A stretch of DNA of 64,000 bases from Diphasiastrum complanatum (taxonomy: Eukaryota; Streptophyta; Lycopodiopsida; Lycopodiales; Lycopodiaceae), in assembly GCA_029204225.1 (NCBI GenBank), contig CM055096.1, positions 72,793,349 through 72,857,348 of the forward strand. The letters are read 5' to 3'. Positions 44,478-55,834 of this stretch are shown piece by piece. Both the position numbers and the translations under genes were made by a program. Under the pieces are notes generated by a model. The model searched no databases and had not been told where the DNA came from. It was given only the letters and a program-made list of their open reading frames with translations. Within the stretch, counting starts at the first letter, position 1; each line of letters begins with the position of its first letter.

Positions 44478-44809
44478 GTAAGAATTGTCTTGGTCCTTGT
44501 TACGAGCTCATGACTAGTGCCGAACCTTAGAGAACACAGATAAGTCAGATACCACAGTCAGGGTCATGTCCAGCAGCGTACACGACCAACAGGACAAGAC
44601 AATGTGAGTAGTGTGCCCCAGCACGGTCCATAGCCATGGCGGGCCTAACATAGTCCAGGGACCCTGTGTAGGAATAGCCTTCTACTAAGGAAATCTTGGT
44701 AGATTTACTTGTTTTTTTTTACGAAATCCGAGCCAAAATTTAGGGGTAGTTCCATCACTGCAAATTCATATAGTTATCTCTGATTTTTTAGTGTAAATCA
44801 CTGTAATCA
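44478..44809. other. Sequence upstream of the poly-G tract, unassigned
   Basis: Could be the 3' end of a decayed LTR-element interior on the minus strand. No domain was recognised. Confidence 0.35.
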
Positions 44810-45442
44810 TATGTGTTCAGGCTACGGGACACATATGACAAATTTGCTGAGTACTTCAAACTAGCTCCATCCTCTCCTCCAAAACAAGATGTAGAGAAAA
44901 AAAACAAAAGCAATCTCAACCATCCTGGCTTGTTTTTCGAGTATAGAACGAGAGTGTTTCAAAGAAGAGGAGGTCTCATGAACCTCCTAATAAAGCGAGA
45001 GATTTTTCAAAGCCGTCTCCTCTGCATGAGATTCTAACTGCTCGACAATCTCCTCCTAAGTCTCCTTCTTCTCCTCCTAGATCTCAATCTCCATCTTCTC
45101 CTCCTAAATCTTCCTCTCCTAATAAATCTCCTCCTCCATCAAAATCTCAGTCTCCTCCTACCCTCACAAACATTAGTTCCTCCCTTCCAGTTTCAGAAAA
45201 AGATTTAGATAATTTTGTAAATTTAAAGGTCAAATCACTTTTGAACGACAATTCTTTGAGTGGCTTGTCTGTATTACTTCCTTCACCCCTTGCACTTGCT
45301 TTTGTAAATACTCCTAAATATGTACATTATGACTAATTGTTAAAAACATATCTTAAAACTCTAGGTCCTCTATACAATTATAAGATGCTGAAGACCAATG
45401 CTGGTCTTCTCCTTTCTAAAATAGATGCTATTATATTACACT
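44810..45442 (+). pseudogene. Ser/Pro-rich broken ORF, unknown
   Basis: RLRDTYDKFAEYFKLAPSSP is followed by a frameshift near 45,010, then a Ser/Pro repeat region (SPPKSPSSPPRSQSPSSPPK, 45,045-45,160). A non-repetitive end follows (LPVSEKDLDNFVNLKVKSLL, LLPSPLALAFVNTPKYVHYD), then a stop and TYLKTLGPLYNYKMLKTNAG. No family was recognised. Composition resembles the linker plus capsid of a retroelement gag, which is inference only. Confidence 0.35.
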
Positions 45443-46968
45443 GAAGCACAACAAAATAGCAATTACAACAAAAAATGATGGCATAACTGGGAGGCTCAAA
45501 TAATACGTGTCATGGACGGAGCGTCTCAAGTAATTTGTGCTGGGATGATCTATTTATAGATTGCATCCATTAACTACATTAAATGTTTGTCACCTAATTA
45601 GGTAAGCCGTTGTACTTGGAAGTATATGGCTTTTGTGACAAATGTACATAGTATATACTGTCAACCCGTAGGAAATGTTGACGTGGACAAGGACGTCACA
45701 AATTCTCTCACTTCGCATTTTATGTGAAGTGGTTTTCTCTCACTTCTCAAATTTTGGGAAGTGGCTGGGAACATTCCTTGTTCAAAATAGACGACCTTCG
45801 ACATTTTCTCTCTCTTTGGGATTTTGCGAAAAAGTCGAAGGTGCCCTCAAAAAGACGAAGGTGCCTTTAAAACAGTTTAACTCATGAAAATAGATGACTT
45901 TTGAAAATTTTCTTTCTCTTTGCATTATTCGGGAAAATGCAAAAAAACCGAAGGTGTTAAAAATAGTTAAACTTTTGAACTATGCAAGTGTCACATTTCG
46001 GAGAAATGCAAAAAAGCTGAATTTGTTGAAAACATAATTCATTTTTGCAAACTGTTGCGACACTTAGTGTATTTTTGCAAATTGTTGAAAAATAATGTAA
46101 ATCTGCAGACTTGTTCTAAATGCTAGTTCTTGGAAGTCCTTGAAGATGGCCAAGTCTTCAATGACTTCAAGCAATTGAACTTAACATCTGAACTTAAAAT
46201 TATGATAGGATTGGTTACCCTTTGCTGGAGATCAGCCTAAAGCTCGTTGTAGACGTTCTTCAAATAAATTGGCTATCTAAGTTTGTGATTCCTGCATGTA
46301 TCAGATGAGCAGACGTAGAACCAAAGTTGGTTTCACCTGGCCCTAGATCAATGATCAATAAATGTGCAGGAAGAATCATGAAATAGAAATTAGTCATTCA
46401 CCAAGGAGACAACTGTGGGCTTAGTTTCCAACACTGTGAACTTGGAGAAGCTAGATGGGACGACTTTCGACACACCCATCAACGGTAGCTGATTACATAA
46501 GTACTGGCCACCTCAGTGAGACAGATCCATGTTGGTGATGTCATATTACGAAAAGTTCATCTGCAAGGCCATCACAGCTAGATCTAGAAAAATCAAGACA
46601 GATCAAGCTAGATCCACCAAGATTCAGCCAAATCTGACAAAATCAGGGAAGATCCAACAAGATCCAGGTCCAGATAGTACCAATAGGGAAGTAGATCATC
46701 AGATTGCACCAATAAGCCTCCCAATTTGCAAATCAGAGACCTCGATCTCAGAAAATAGTGACAAAATAAGGACAAAATTCACCAAAACTGATGGATCTAT
46801 TATCAAATATCTATCAGAACTTTCAGAGAATTATCTACAGTCAGATCTAACATGGGATGCAGTAGATTACTAGTTTGCAGGGGTTAAGGATCAGAGAATC
46901 TCAAGATCTCGTCAAAAAACACTCAAAAAGAGCACTTTTTTCATGATTTTTGGAAATCCCCTAGGAGT
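45443..46968. other. Unassigned stretch with short inverted repeats
   Basis: Two adjacent potential hairpins lie at 45,710-45,775 (CACTTC...GTGAAGTG and CACTTC...GGAAGTG). Recurrent GTCGAAGGT/GACGAAGGT/CCGAAGGTG motifs lie at 45,790-45,960. A plus-strand frame at 46,529-46,873 (SENSDKIRTKFTKTDGSIIK, TWDAVDY) is open but unrecognised. No gene is claimed. Confidence 0.4.
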
Positions 46969-47650
46969 TGTGAAAAATTGCCTACATTGGCAAATCTAGC
47001 CATGTAGAATATTGTACATTTTGTCAATAATTTCTGTTAGTCACTTAACTGGCCAAAGTGCCACTTGTCAATCCACACCTAATGTAGGTTACCACGAGTC
47101 AAGAGGAGTGGTTGTGTCCATTTGGTAGTGATTCCTACTTTGTAGGATCTAGACCATGATTTATGATGAGATTTGTACCTACCATGCACCTACCAAGCAT
47201 GACTCTTGGATCTAGGCTAGGGTTTTCACATTAGAGCAAGAAAGTTGAGTCTACTTCCTTATTACATGCTAGATTTTCACCTAACTTTTCAAAGGAAGTG
47301 TATTTTACTATGTATTACCATTCTCCATAGTGAGAAGATAGAAACTTTTTGGAGCCTCAAGGAGAAACTCAAATTTTCTCTCTACGTATGGTGATTGTGA
47401 TTGATTCCAATGCAACTAAGCTTTTGCACACTTTAAACTCTGTCTACAAGCCGTACTACAGCCTCATTTTCACATGTGTGAAGTCGAATTTCAGTTTATG
47501 ATCAATGATCTGATTGTCTCTACTTGTTTTCTATCAAGCTGCTAAACTAGATCTTGTTTTCTGATGACTAGTATCTGATAGATTGTTTAACAAACACACA
47601 ATCAACCTTGTGGATCATTCAAATCTGTCCTTAGTACTGTACTTTTCACA
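46969..47650 (+). repeat. E6 5' LTR
   Basis: Starts TGTGAAAAATTGCCTACATT and ends GTACTTTTCACA (682 bp). The E7 LTR on the minus strand starts with almost the same bases (63,303 downward). It holds a near-match TCACATGTGTGAAG near 47,470 in the context AAGCCGTACTACAG. Confidence 0.87.
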
Positions 47651-47663
47651 TGGTATCAGAGCC
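47651..47663 (+). promoter_or_regulatory. E6 primer-binding site
   Basis: TGGTATCAGAGCC directly follows the LTR. CACACGTGTG occurs in the leader at 47,814-47,823. Confidence 0.9.
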
Positions 47664-48273
47664 AAGTACAAGGCTATTGATCAGTGTTTGAAACTAATCC
47701 AGTTTTAGCAGGTTTTTGGTGCAAAAAGCTAGTATTGGAAGGGCGAGTTGGTATCTTGGAATTGGTGAGGGGATTTGATCCCAAACTTTTTGTGGATCAA
47801 AATCCATACTGTTCACACGTGTGGGCAACTCTGAACCAGCATTTAAACCCCCATATTCATTGGATCACTGTAATTTCATCTGGTGTCAGTTTGATGTAAT
47901 TTTTGGTGCAAATCCTAGGATAAGCTACCAAGATCACTTGCCATTAATTAGCTTTGGATTTGATTTATAAGAACTAATTAATCTAGGGTATTCAGTCCTT
48001 CTTAAAGTGAAGGTCTAGAAAGTACATCAAAGTGAAAAGAGAGAGATAGAGTCATTCTATTGTCCAAAAATAGATTGGCAAGATTTGCTTGAAAGTAGTT
48101 TTCACTTCATCTTATCTTCATTCCAGCTTTGTGAGGGAGTGATAGAACTGTGATTATAAGTCCATCTGTTGGACTAGAAGTCAACATTTGAGTGAAACAC
48201 TGCAAGTTGGAAACCTTTGTGAGTTTCAAGTTCAACCAAATCTATATCTTGTGTGTAGAATTTTACTAGTAAG

Positions 48274-49058
48274 ATGGGATCTGCTGGAGCATACCTTCTA
48301 GAAGCTAGTGAAAGGTTAAATTCTACCAATTATGCTATTTGGAAAGTGAGGATGGAGTCACTCATGGTGCTCTAGGATCTTTATGAGTTTCTGATTGACG
48401 ATGAAGATGAACCTCTAGGTGCACATGAGTTGGCTAAATACAAGAGAAGATCTAGGCTTGCACTTCACTATGTGAAGATGAATGTTTTCTCATTCAAAAG
48501 CAAGAAGAAGACCAATGGCAAGAAGAAGCACTTCAAGGAGACCAAGGAGGAGGATGAGGCTTCAAGCTCAAAGGGCAAGATCAAAGACAAGTCCAAGTAC
48601 AAATGCTTTTTCTGTGGAAAGAAAGGACATTTTGCATCAAAATGTCTCAAGAATAAGAAGGCACAAGAGAGCAAACAAAGCAACATTCCACATCAGGAGG
48701 AGGAGGATGAAGAAGAGTCATCCTTGATGGTTTCCAACAAACCACCATCATCCAAGAGCAACACCAATGATTCTTGGTGGATTGATAGTGGGGCTAGTTC
48801 CCACATGACATATCAAAAGGACATTTTCTCCACTTTACTTTCTTACAATGATTTACATAAAGCAATTTATACTGCAAGTAGTCAAGAATGTAAGATAAGT
48901 GGAATAGGAACCATTCCATTGTATGTTGGATCATCCAAAAGGATGAATTTTGAGAATGTTCTTTATGTTCCTAAGTTAACCAAGAATTTGCTTAGTGTTG
49001 GCCAATTAATGTATAATGGCCTTGATGTACAATTTAAACATGGAGTTTGTTCCATCCT
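48274..49058 (+). pseudogene. E6 gag-protease, internally deleted
   Basis: ATG at 48,274 (MGSAGAYLLEASERLNSTNY). A stop replaces Gln near 48,374 (SLMVL, stop, DLYEFL). After LALHYVKMNV the capsid core is missing and the reading jumps in frame to FSFKSKKKTNGKKKHFKETK. The CCHC knuckle CFFCGKKGHFASKC, protease WWIDSGASSHMTYQKD and VLYVPKLTKNLLSVGQLMYN follow. It ends at VCSIL, where the inverted segment begins. Confidence 0.88.
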
Positions 49059-49965
49059 TCACCATATCCCACAAAGATGCCTTTGATGGATGTTGCATCA
49101 TCCTTCTTCTTCCTCTTATCCAAGGAGTGTTGTACATAGCAAGTGGATCCAAAAACTTTGAGATCCTTGAGATTGGGATTCTCTCCAAATAGAGCTTCAA
49201 ATGGTGTGATTCCTCCAATGGCTTTGTTTGGCAATCTATTGCACAAATAATTAGCACAAGTTATTGCTTCACCCCAAAATGGTTTGGATAGAGAAGCATC
49301 TAGCCTTAAGGCCTTAGCACACTTACAAAGAGATCTATTTCTTCTCTCACTCACTCCATTTTATTGAAGGGTGTATGGACATGAAAACTCCCTCTTTATG
49401 CCATTAGAACTACAAAAGTTAATCAACTTATTGGAGATATATTCACCTCCATTATTACTCCTTAATACCTTAATCTTGGTACTAAGTTGATTTTCTACCA
49501 AAGTCTTGAACTTTACAAAAAAAATTAAACATCATTGATTTGCTAGACAAGAGGTACATCCAACAAAATCTAGAATAGTCATCAATGAAGACTACATAAT
49601 ATTTGGCACCACCATTAGACTCATGTGAAAAGCTACGAAAATCCGAATGGATGAGTTTAAGAGTAGAGCTTGATCTTGATGTAGATCTTGAGAAGGGTAG
49701 TTGTGAGCCTTTGAGAGGCTGCATGCTTCACATCTCTTCCCACACTTTGACAAATGTTTGGGGAGTCCAACTGCAAGCTCCTTTGCAACCATAGATTCCA
49801 TGGCTTTGAAGTTGGGGTGGCCCACCCTCTTGTGCCATAGTTCCACCTTTGATAACTCCACCTTTGCCAAGTTAACACTCTCCACTACAATATTAGCATC
49901 AAGCTTAAACAATCTACCTTGCTAAAAGCCTTTGGCTATACAATCATCATTTTCACTAGCAAGAT
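49059..49965 (-). pseudogene. E6 protease end and integrase, inverted
   Basis: On the minus strand, starting at 49,965: LASENDDCIAKGF, stop, QGRLFKLDAN, then LWHKRVGHPNFKAMESM, CEACSLSKAHN, LIHSDFRSFSHESNGG and FIDDYSRFCWMYLL. NGVSERRNRSLCKCAKALRL (catalytic Glu kept), FWGEAITCANYLCNRLPNKA and GIFVGYGE follow. The upstream plus-strand frame ends VCSIL and the downstream one resumes with SKMIVSRDVMFDE. These are exactly the residues that should flank this segment, so one inversion explains the layout. Frameshifts occur near 49,500-49,690. Confidence 0.88.
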
Positions 49966-50906
49966 GATAGTGAGTAGGGATGTTATGTTTGATGAAGAAC
50001 ATGTTTGTGATTTGGATGATAATGCTACTAATCATCTTGATGTCAAGGATCATGCTAGGATGGAGGAGGAGCTTCCAAGTGAAGAAGAACTTGAGGATCC
50101 ACCTCAAGATGCAAGAACTCCAAGAAGATCTACAAGGGCAAGGACTGAGCCATTGAGGCTCACCTACGATGGTCAAGGTGATCAAAGAGAAGGCTCATCA
50201 TCTTTCACATCTTACACCTTTCTTACTTCAATGTTAGATGAGCCAACATGCAATGAAGATGCTTGTAAATCTAAAAGTTGGATGGATGCTATGCAAGTAG
50301 AGTATGATGCTCTCATTGAGAATCATATTTGGGATCTTGTGGATCTTCCTCAAGGGAAGAAACCTCTTGATTGCAAGTGGGTATTTAGATTGAAGTATAA
50401 TCAAGATGGATCAATAAGTAAGCATAAAGCTAGACTTGTAGCCAAAGGTTTTCAACAAACCAAAGGCATTGATTATGATGAGACTTTTGCTCCTGTGGCT
50501 AAGCTTGTTACTATCAGGTTGATCATTAGTCTTGCTACAACCTTTAATTGGGAGCTATTCCAACTTGATTTCACAAATGCATTCCTCAATGGTTATTTAG
50601 AGGAAGAGATCTACATGAGGCAACCCGAGGGCTTCATCAAGACAAAGCATGAAGGAAAGGTGTGTTTCTTGAAGAAGAGTTTTTATGGGCTCAAGCAAGC
50701 ACCTAGAGCATGGTACTCTAGGCTAAACTCTTCTTTCATTTCCATCAATTTTGTAATGAGTGCCTATGATCCATCATTGTACATAAGATTTCATGATGGC
50801 ATGATCATTATCCTTGTTTTGTATGTAGATGACATTATCTTGAGTGGTAATGATCTAGATGAAATTAGAGATGTAAAAATTCTTGAGCAAAAGAGTTTAA
50901 GATGGT
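49966..50906 (+). pseudogene. E6 reverse transcriptase, 3'-truncated
   Basis: An open frame with MIVSRDVMFDEEHVCDLDDN, RRSTRARTEPLRLTYDGQGD, WMDAMQVEYDALIENHIWDL, CKWVFRLKYNQDGSISKHKA and GIDYDETFAPVAKLVTIRL, with no break up to the palm. FLNGYLEEEIYMRQPEGF, SFYGLKQAPRAWYSRL and catalytic LYVDDIILSGNDL are present. A one-base insertion near 50,890 disturbs KEFKMV just before the gypsy LTR. RNase H and 3' LTR are missing. Confidence 0.9.
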
Positions 50907-51609
50907 TGTTGGAGGGTTTACGGATCCCAAGGCAACCCTAACCCTAGTTAATAAGTGAGAGGGATTTGGCACCCTGCGTGTGTAAGTCCAACCCGATGAT
51001 CAATAAAAGTCAATAAAAGGACTTTAGGCCTTTTTGCGGGACTTTTAATGTCACAGTGCCTAAATGTCAAGTTAGTGAATAAAGTTGGGTTTCCCTCCAA
51101 TTTTGATGGTTCCCACAGTTTTTTAAATTTGAATAAAAAAAGAGACAAGACTGGACCAATAGGATTCAGAGGCTAGGGTCCTCCTCTCTACTATAAGAAG
51201 GGACCAACTCGTGATGTTCATTTTCTCATTTCAATAAAGCAGATTGGTTCTCTTCAGAAATGGATTGATGAATGTCCTTGCTCTTCTTCTTTCCTTCTCC
51301 ATCTCTCACCCTTTCTTTGGATTTTGCTAATTATTAGATCTGAATGTTATTGGGATTGAGTGTTATTATACTTTTTATGAGAGAAAGAGTAAGCTATCTT
51401 TGTTGTGGACCGTAGTGTTAATGGATCTTAGTGTTAATGAGGGGTTAATGGATGTAGAGTTAGATTTAGATCTTTCATTCATGCTGAAATCTGAACTAAA
51501 CTATCACTCTCATGGGAACAAACCTACGCGTGACAACTAACTCCGTCTCTATGATGCTAGATTGACTAGATCTAGGATTCAAGTTAGGCAAGGAAAGAAA
51601 CCCACTACA
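50907..51609 (+). repeat. E8 5' LTR
   Basis: Starts TGTTGGAGGGTTTACGG and ends CCCACTACA (703 bp), aligning with 11,995-11,245 on the other strand and in part with 60,320-60,649. A likely TATA region is CTACTATAAGAAGGGACC near 51,190. Confidence 0.88.
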
Positions 51610-51613
51610 ATTT

Positions 51614-51631
51614 TGGCACCGTTGCCGGGGA
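51614..51631 (+). promoter_or_regulatory. E8 primer-binding site, tRNA-Asp type
   Basis: TGGCACCGTTGCCGGGGA lies 4 bp after the LTR. Its complement is, apart from one base, the 3' end of plant tRNA-Asp (CCCCGGCAACGGCGCCA, from general knowledge). Confidence 0.85.
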
Positions 51632-53019
51632 GCTATGCCAATTTTTCAGTTTGCAGCATGATTATTGGATGGTTAGCTTGCATTAGGCATATTGTCGTGG
51701 CATAAAAAGTGTTAGATCTACATTTTAGGTTAGTTTGGGATTGATTTTGCTTGATTTGAGTGGATTTGCTTGTTTGATATCTAATCTGATTGTTAATATA
51801 GGGAAAGCTATTCATATCACCAATCTTAAGAACCATTTGGATCTAAGATATCAAAGAAAATAACAAAAATCGGTCAAATCTATCAGATTTGGTCAAAAAG
51901 AGACAAAAAGCATCATCAGAGCTTAGAACTTTTTACCCTCTTTCAAGAAACCTTTGCCAAGTTGCAGACACCTTTGGTTTTGCTCACAGAACTTTCAGTT
52001 TGAAGGGCGAAGATTAATTCCCAGCAAATTTTCAGAAACATCAGAAAAACCATCAAAAACCACTAAAAAATCATCAAAACTCTAAAAATACAAAAAAAGA
52101 ACCTTCGCCCGATTCATTGTGCACAGGTGTGATTTAGATCTATCTACTGCCAGGTCGGCAAAGAATAATATCAAAAGTAGAAAGGGATTCAGAGGATCAG
52201 TTGTCATATTGCCATATTTTTGCCAAAAAGTCACTTTATTGCAAAATTATTAGTATTACTCTTGATCCTTTGCCAGAACCTTTGTCGAGTTTTCAAAACA
52301 TTCTATTTATAGAAAAATACTATTTTTGAGTTCGACAAAGATTCTTCTTGATCAGATCATAGAAAATCTTGAAGTTTACCCTCGCCAACCATCAGAAACT
52401 GTATTTTCTTGTGTCATAAACCTTCGTCCATTTTTTTCATAATTGTATCTATGTCAAATCTTTCACTTGAGAGGTCGGCGAAGGTTATTTCTCAAGAAAT
52501 CATAACAAAAAAAATGTTCAGAGTTTTTTTTTTTTTTTTGTCAAAAATAGCACTATTGAACCTTTGCCGAGCCAATATTTGCCTAGTGAACCTTCGCCAG
52601 AACTACTTTAAGTTTCTAATTTTCCAGATCAAGTCTCTGTCAAAATTTGGATCAAATCTGATAGATTGATCAAAAAGAGGGTAAAAAGAGAGGAGAACTT
52701 TTTACCCTCTGTCAAAATTTGGATCCAAAAGAGGGGAAAACTTTTCACCCTCTGTCAAAATTTGGATCAAATCTGACAGATTGATCAAATCTGATAGATT
52801 GATCAAATCTGATAGATTGATCAAATCTGATAGATTGATAAAAAATGAGAGATTTATCATTTTTTGAGAAGTATCGATTGATCGAATATCGAAAACTTTT
52901 TCATGATATAGAATCATATTGTTGAAAAATGGAATAGATCTAGCAGATCTGATCTGAGATAGTTGTGATTAAAAAATCCAGATCCAATCTCATTGTCCGC
53001 TTAATCTAAATTTGTAAAG
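51632..53019 (+). other. E8 leader with repeated ACCTTYGCC motifs
   Basis: Non-coding. ACCTTTGCC/CCTTCGCC and the reverse form GGCGAAGG/GGCAAAG recur from 51,950 to 52,610. A block CTCTGTCAAAATTTGGATC is present three times (about 52,634, 52,708 and 52,752). Confidence 0.6.
52763..52840 (+). repeat. 18-bp tandem repeat, about four copies
   Basis: ATTGATCAAATCTGATAG is repeated head to tail with one variant (GACAG). It produces a spurious minus-strand Ile-Asn-Leu-Ser-Asp-Leu frame. There are no spacers, so it is not a CRISPR array. Confidence 0.9.
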
Positions 53020-54250
53020 ATGGCTGTCCCTGGAGCTGCTCCTGGAGGTGCTCCATAGGAAATCAATCCAATTATTGTTAGAAGAGCACCCCGTTTGGAT
53101 CTATCGAAATATAATGGATTAACAGATCCAATTAGATTTCTTCAGATCTATGCTGAATCTTGTGAAGTCTATGGTGAGATTTATCCTCAAGATAAACTTA
53201 AGCTGTTTCCTATGGCCTTAACAGACGCAACACAAGATTGGTACTATAACCAAGACAAAACTGAGCGTATAGATTGGGAGGTTGTTAAGCGAGCCCTTAT
53301 CACACGGTTCAAACCATGAAAGTTTATGGAAGACCCTTTTCTACTTTTAAGTGAAATTAAAATGGGAAGGCGGGAAATGGTTCGAGATTACATTGAACGG
53401 GTGAAACGTCTTAGATCTGAATGCGAACCTGAGCTGATTAAGGAAAATGCCATGATTATGTGATTTTTGTCAGGTCTACCTAAACGGATCAGACATGAGT
53501 TGAAACGCGATAATGAGTATGCACTCTTGCAAAATGATATGGACGATGCAATTCGGAAGGAGGATGAAGATTCAGATGAGGAGCCAAATATCAGTATGTT
53601 GTCTTATACAGCAGGGCAGACTACTACGACATCCACCACTATTGCATCAACGAATGCCAATGCTACTACAGAAATGATGCTCAATGAGTTGGAGAAACTT
53701 GAGAAGAACCAGCAGAAACAGATGGAAAAGTTGCAGTTGCAATTTGATGAGAAGATCAAAACATTGGAAAAGTTCCATGGGGAAGCAAACAAGGAACTTG
53801 AAAAGCTTGCAAAGACTTTTCCTACCAGGGAAAATGTCTGGTCTTCGATTTGTACAGAAAATCACACAGTGAACGAGTGTCCTCAATTGAAAAAACGAAT
53901 GGAACTCAGTGTTTGCCATCTATGTAATTAACCTGATCATGAGACTGCTTTTTGCAACTTCAACCCTCGGATAATTCAGTAATGGTATGTTCAGATGGGA
54001 TATCGAGAACCACAGTATGGAGGTAATCCAGCAGTAAGACTGCGACAATCTGATCTTGGATACCCGGAATGTTTAGCTTGACTTGCCCCACCAAAGCACT
54101 CCGCTCCTCCTGCCAATTTGATGGAACCAGAACCTTACGGAAATGCTGAGCAATGGAACTATGGTCCGGAAGATGGATCTTCAGAACAATATGCCATTTA
54201 CGTTGTCGCTCAATAACAAGCTTCTAGAAATTGGACCAGATTACCACTTG
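53020..54250 (+). pseudogene. E8 gag (gypsy) with zinc knuckles, interrupted
   Basis: ATG at 53,020 (MAVPGAAPGGAP), then a TAG. The same frame continues RAPRLDLSKYNGLTDPIRFL, QDKLKLFPMALTDATQDWYY and WEVVKRALITRFKP, the retrotransposon gag capsid core. TGA codons stand at 53,317 and 53,461. Between and after them come MVRDYIERVKRLRSECEPEL and LSGLPKRIRHELKRDNEY, then a coiled coil (LEKLEKNQQKQMEKLQLQFD) and ENHTVNECPQLKKRMELSVC. A CX2CX4HX4C knuckle is CHLCN, stop, PDHETAFC, with a stop at its centre. Confidence 0.85.
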
Positions 54251-54848
54251 GATGCAGAATGTTCAAATAAAGAAAATATTGTACCATTATGTCGTGACTG
54301 TGGTTACGGGCATTGCTATAATGACTGTCTAGCAAGATTGAAGCCACCACCAGCTACAGCACCTGTAAATTTGATAACAATCAAGCAAAGACCAGTAGCT
54401 CAAAATAAACCAAGTGCACCCTTGATGGTGGTCACCAGAGCATAGAAGCAAAAAGAACCAGTAGTGGATCCAGTACCTGCTGATTCTATACCATTGAACC
54501 ATACACCAACGGCATCGGGAGTATATCCAAACAGAAAAATAAAGATATCAGAATATGAGCCTGTGGATTAAATATCTGCAAGAAGAAGAGGAGCTTGAAA
54601 CTGCTAAATCAACAGCTGAAGTTTGGTCTTCACCATTGCAGCCTTCAAGAAATTTACATACGGATATGAATGATCAGTTACATTATTTTGAAGAACCCTT
54701 CAAGATGACTAAACCAGAAGCACCGCAAACAGAACTACTCATGAACATTTTGTCTAGTAAGATCAATATTTCATTGGGAGAGTTCCTGAAGTTGGTGCCA
54801 AAAGCAAAAGAAGTCTTAGCGCAAAAGTTAACTCAAGAAGAACCATAA
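54143..54848 (+). pseudogene. E8 gag-pol linker, second knuckle
   Basis: Readable in two frames: VPLCRDCGYGHCYNDCLARL (a CX2C...GH...C knuckle-like element), PSAPLMVVTRA, then SLWIKYLQEEEELETAKSTA and NILSSKINISLGEFLKLVPK. The LGEFLKLVP region resembles the segment just before the protease of plant gypsy elements, from general knowledge. No protease follows. Confidence 0.65.
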
Positions 54849-54879
54849 GTCCATCAGCAGCCATTTTTTTTGTGCTGGA

Positions 54880-55830
54880 TTTGAAGAATCTAACGAATGG
54901 CATGTGTATTGTAAGACCGTGAGGAATCGTGAAACTGTCAATGAGATGTGCTTACTAAGCAAATAGCCCATATCAAGATTCCCAAAGGGACAACCCACTA
55001 GAGCTAACTCCGTTCTTGAATTGATACATAATGATCTGTGTGGCCCTATGAGTACACCCTCTCTAGGTTTTGCATTGTATTTTATCACTTTTATCAATGA
55101 CTATTCCAGATTCACCATGACAATGTTCATCAAGAACAAGTATGAGGCATTCAATTACTTCAAAGAATTCACCTAGTTTGTTGAGACACAAACTGGTCGA
55201 AAACTCAAGACCCTACGCATAGATTGTGGGAGAGAATACATGTCAGACAAAGTGTCCAACTACCTATCTTCGTGCAACATACACATTAGTTCACCACCAG
55301 CTACACCCTATAGTAGAATGGAATATCCGAAAGGAAGAACCGAACATTATTAGATGTGGCTATAACAATGTTCTCAAGCACTCAGTAACCCAATAAATTT
55401 TTGGCTAAAGCAGTTTCTACAGCTTGCTATCTGCAAAATTACTCAAGCACTAAAGCAGTTGACTCTATGACTCTATTCAAAGCCTACTATGGGAACAAGC
55501 TTAGTTTGAAATACCTTTGAGTATTCGATTGTCTGTACTATGTGCATGTCCCTTCTGACTTGAGAAAGAAACTCGATCTTATCAATTGTAGGAGTATCTT
55601 TATCAGATATTCAACCTCACACAAAGCCTTTCAAATTTACGATGTCGAATCAGGTCGAGTTGAGATGTCGTCTTCTTAGAAGACACATTCTATAATTTCA
55701 AACAAAAGCAACCAATGCAAGAGTTTTCCCAACATTTCCATTCACCATCGACGGGCCTCGACCTATGAATGTTCTTACACCTCTGACAAGAATTGAAGAT
55801 ACCATAGTCTCCCAACAATCTTTTGTATTG
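54880..55830 (+). pseudogene. Copia integrase remnant E9
   Basis: The plus strand reads IAHIKIPKGTTH, then SVLELIHNDLCGPMSTPSLG, FALYFITFINDYSRFTMTMF, a TAG, FVETQTGRKLKTLRIDCGRE and a frame-broken NG-ERKN region. Later come ACYLQNYSSTKAVDSMTLFK, VHVPSDLRKKLDLINCRSIF and IRYSTSHKAFQIYDVESGRV. Stops and shifts are numerous. It belongs to a copia family different from E1-E7. Confidence 0.82.
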
Positions 55831-55834
55831 TCAG

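Larger units (their letters stand above)
46969..50906 (+). mobile_element. Ty1/copia element E6 with inverted integrase segment
   Basis: LTR, PBS, gag-protease and RT lie on the plus strand. The protease end and integrase (about 49,059-49,965) read on the minus strand between them. Gag also has an internal deletion. The element is cut at 50,906, inside RT, by the LTR of gypsy element E8 (KEFKMV codons then TGTTGGAGG). Its LTR family is the same as that of E7 at the right edge. Confidence 0.9.
50907..54850 (+). mobile_element. Ty3/gypsy-type element E8, 5' part
   Basis: 5' LTR, tRNA-Asp-type PBS, a ~1.4-kb leader rich in short repeats, gag with zinc knuckles and a gag-pol linker. No RT, RNase H or gypsy integrase follows. 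Copia integrase sequence begins near 54,900 instead. It inserted into the E6 RT gene (flank ATGGT before TGTTGGAGG). Confidence 0.82.

Noticed and set aside
46529-46873. Lys/Ser-rich plus frame upstream of E6 as a gene
   Set aside because: No recognisable domain or start context, and the composition fits a non-coding remnant. Left as unassigned.
52763-52840. Regular 18-bp repeats as a possible CRISPR array
   Set aside because: Head-to-tail without spacers, in a plant retrotransposon leader.
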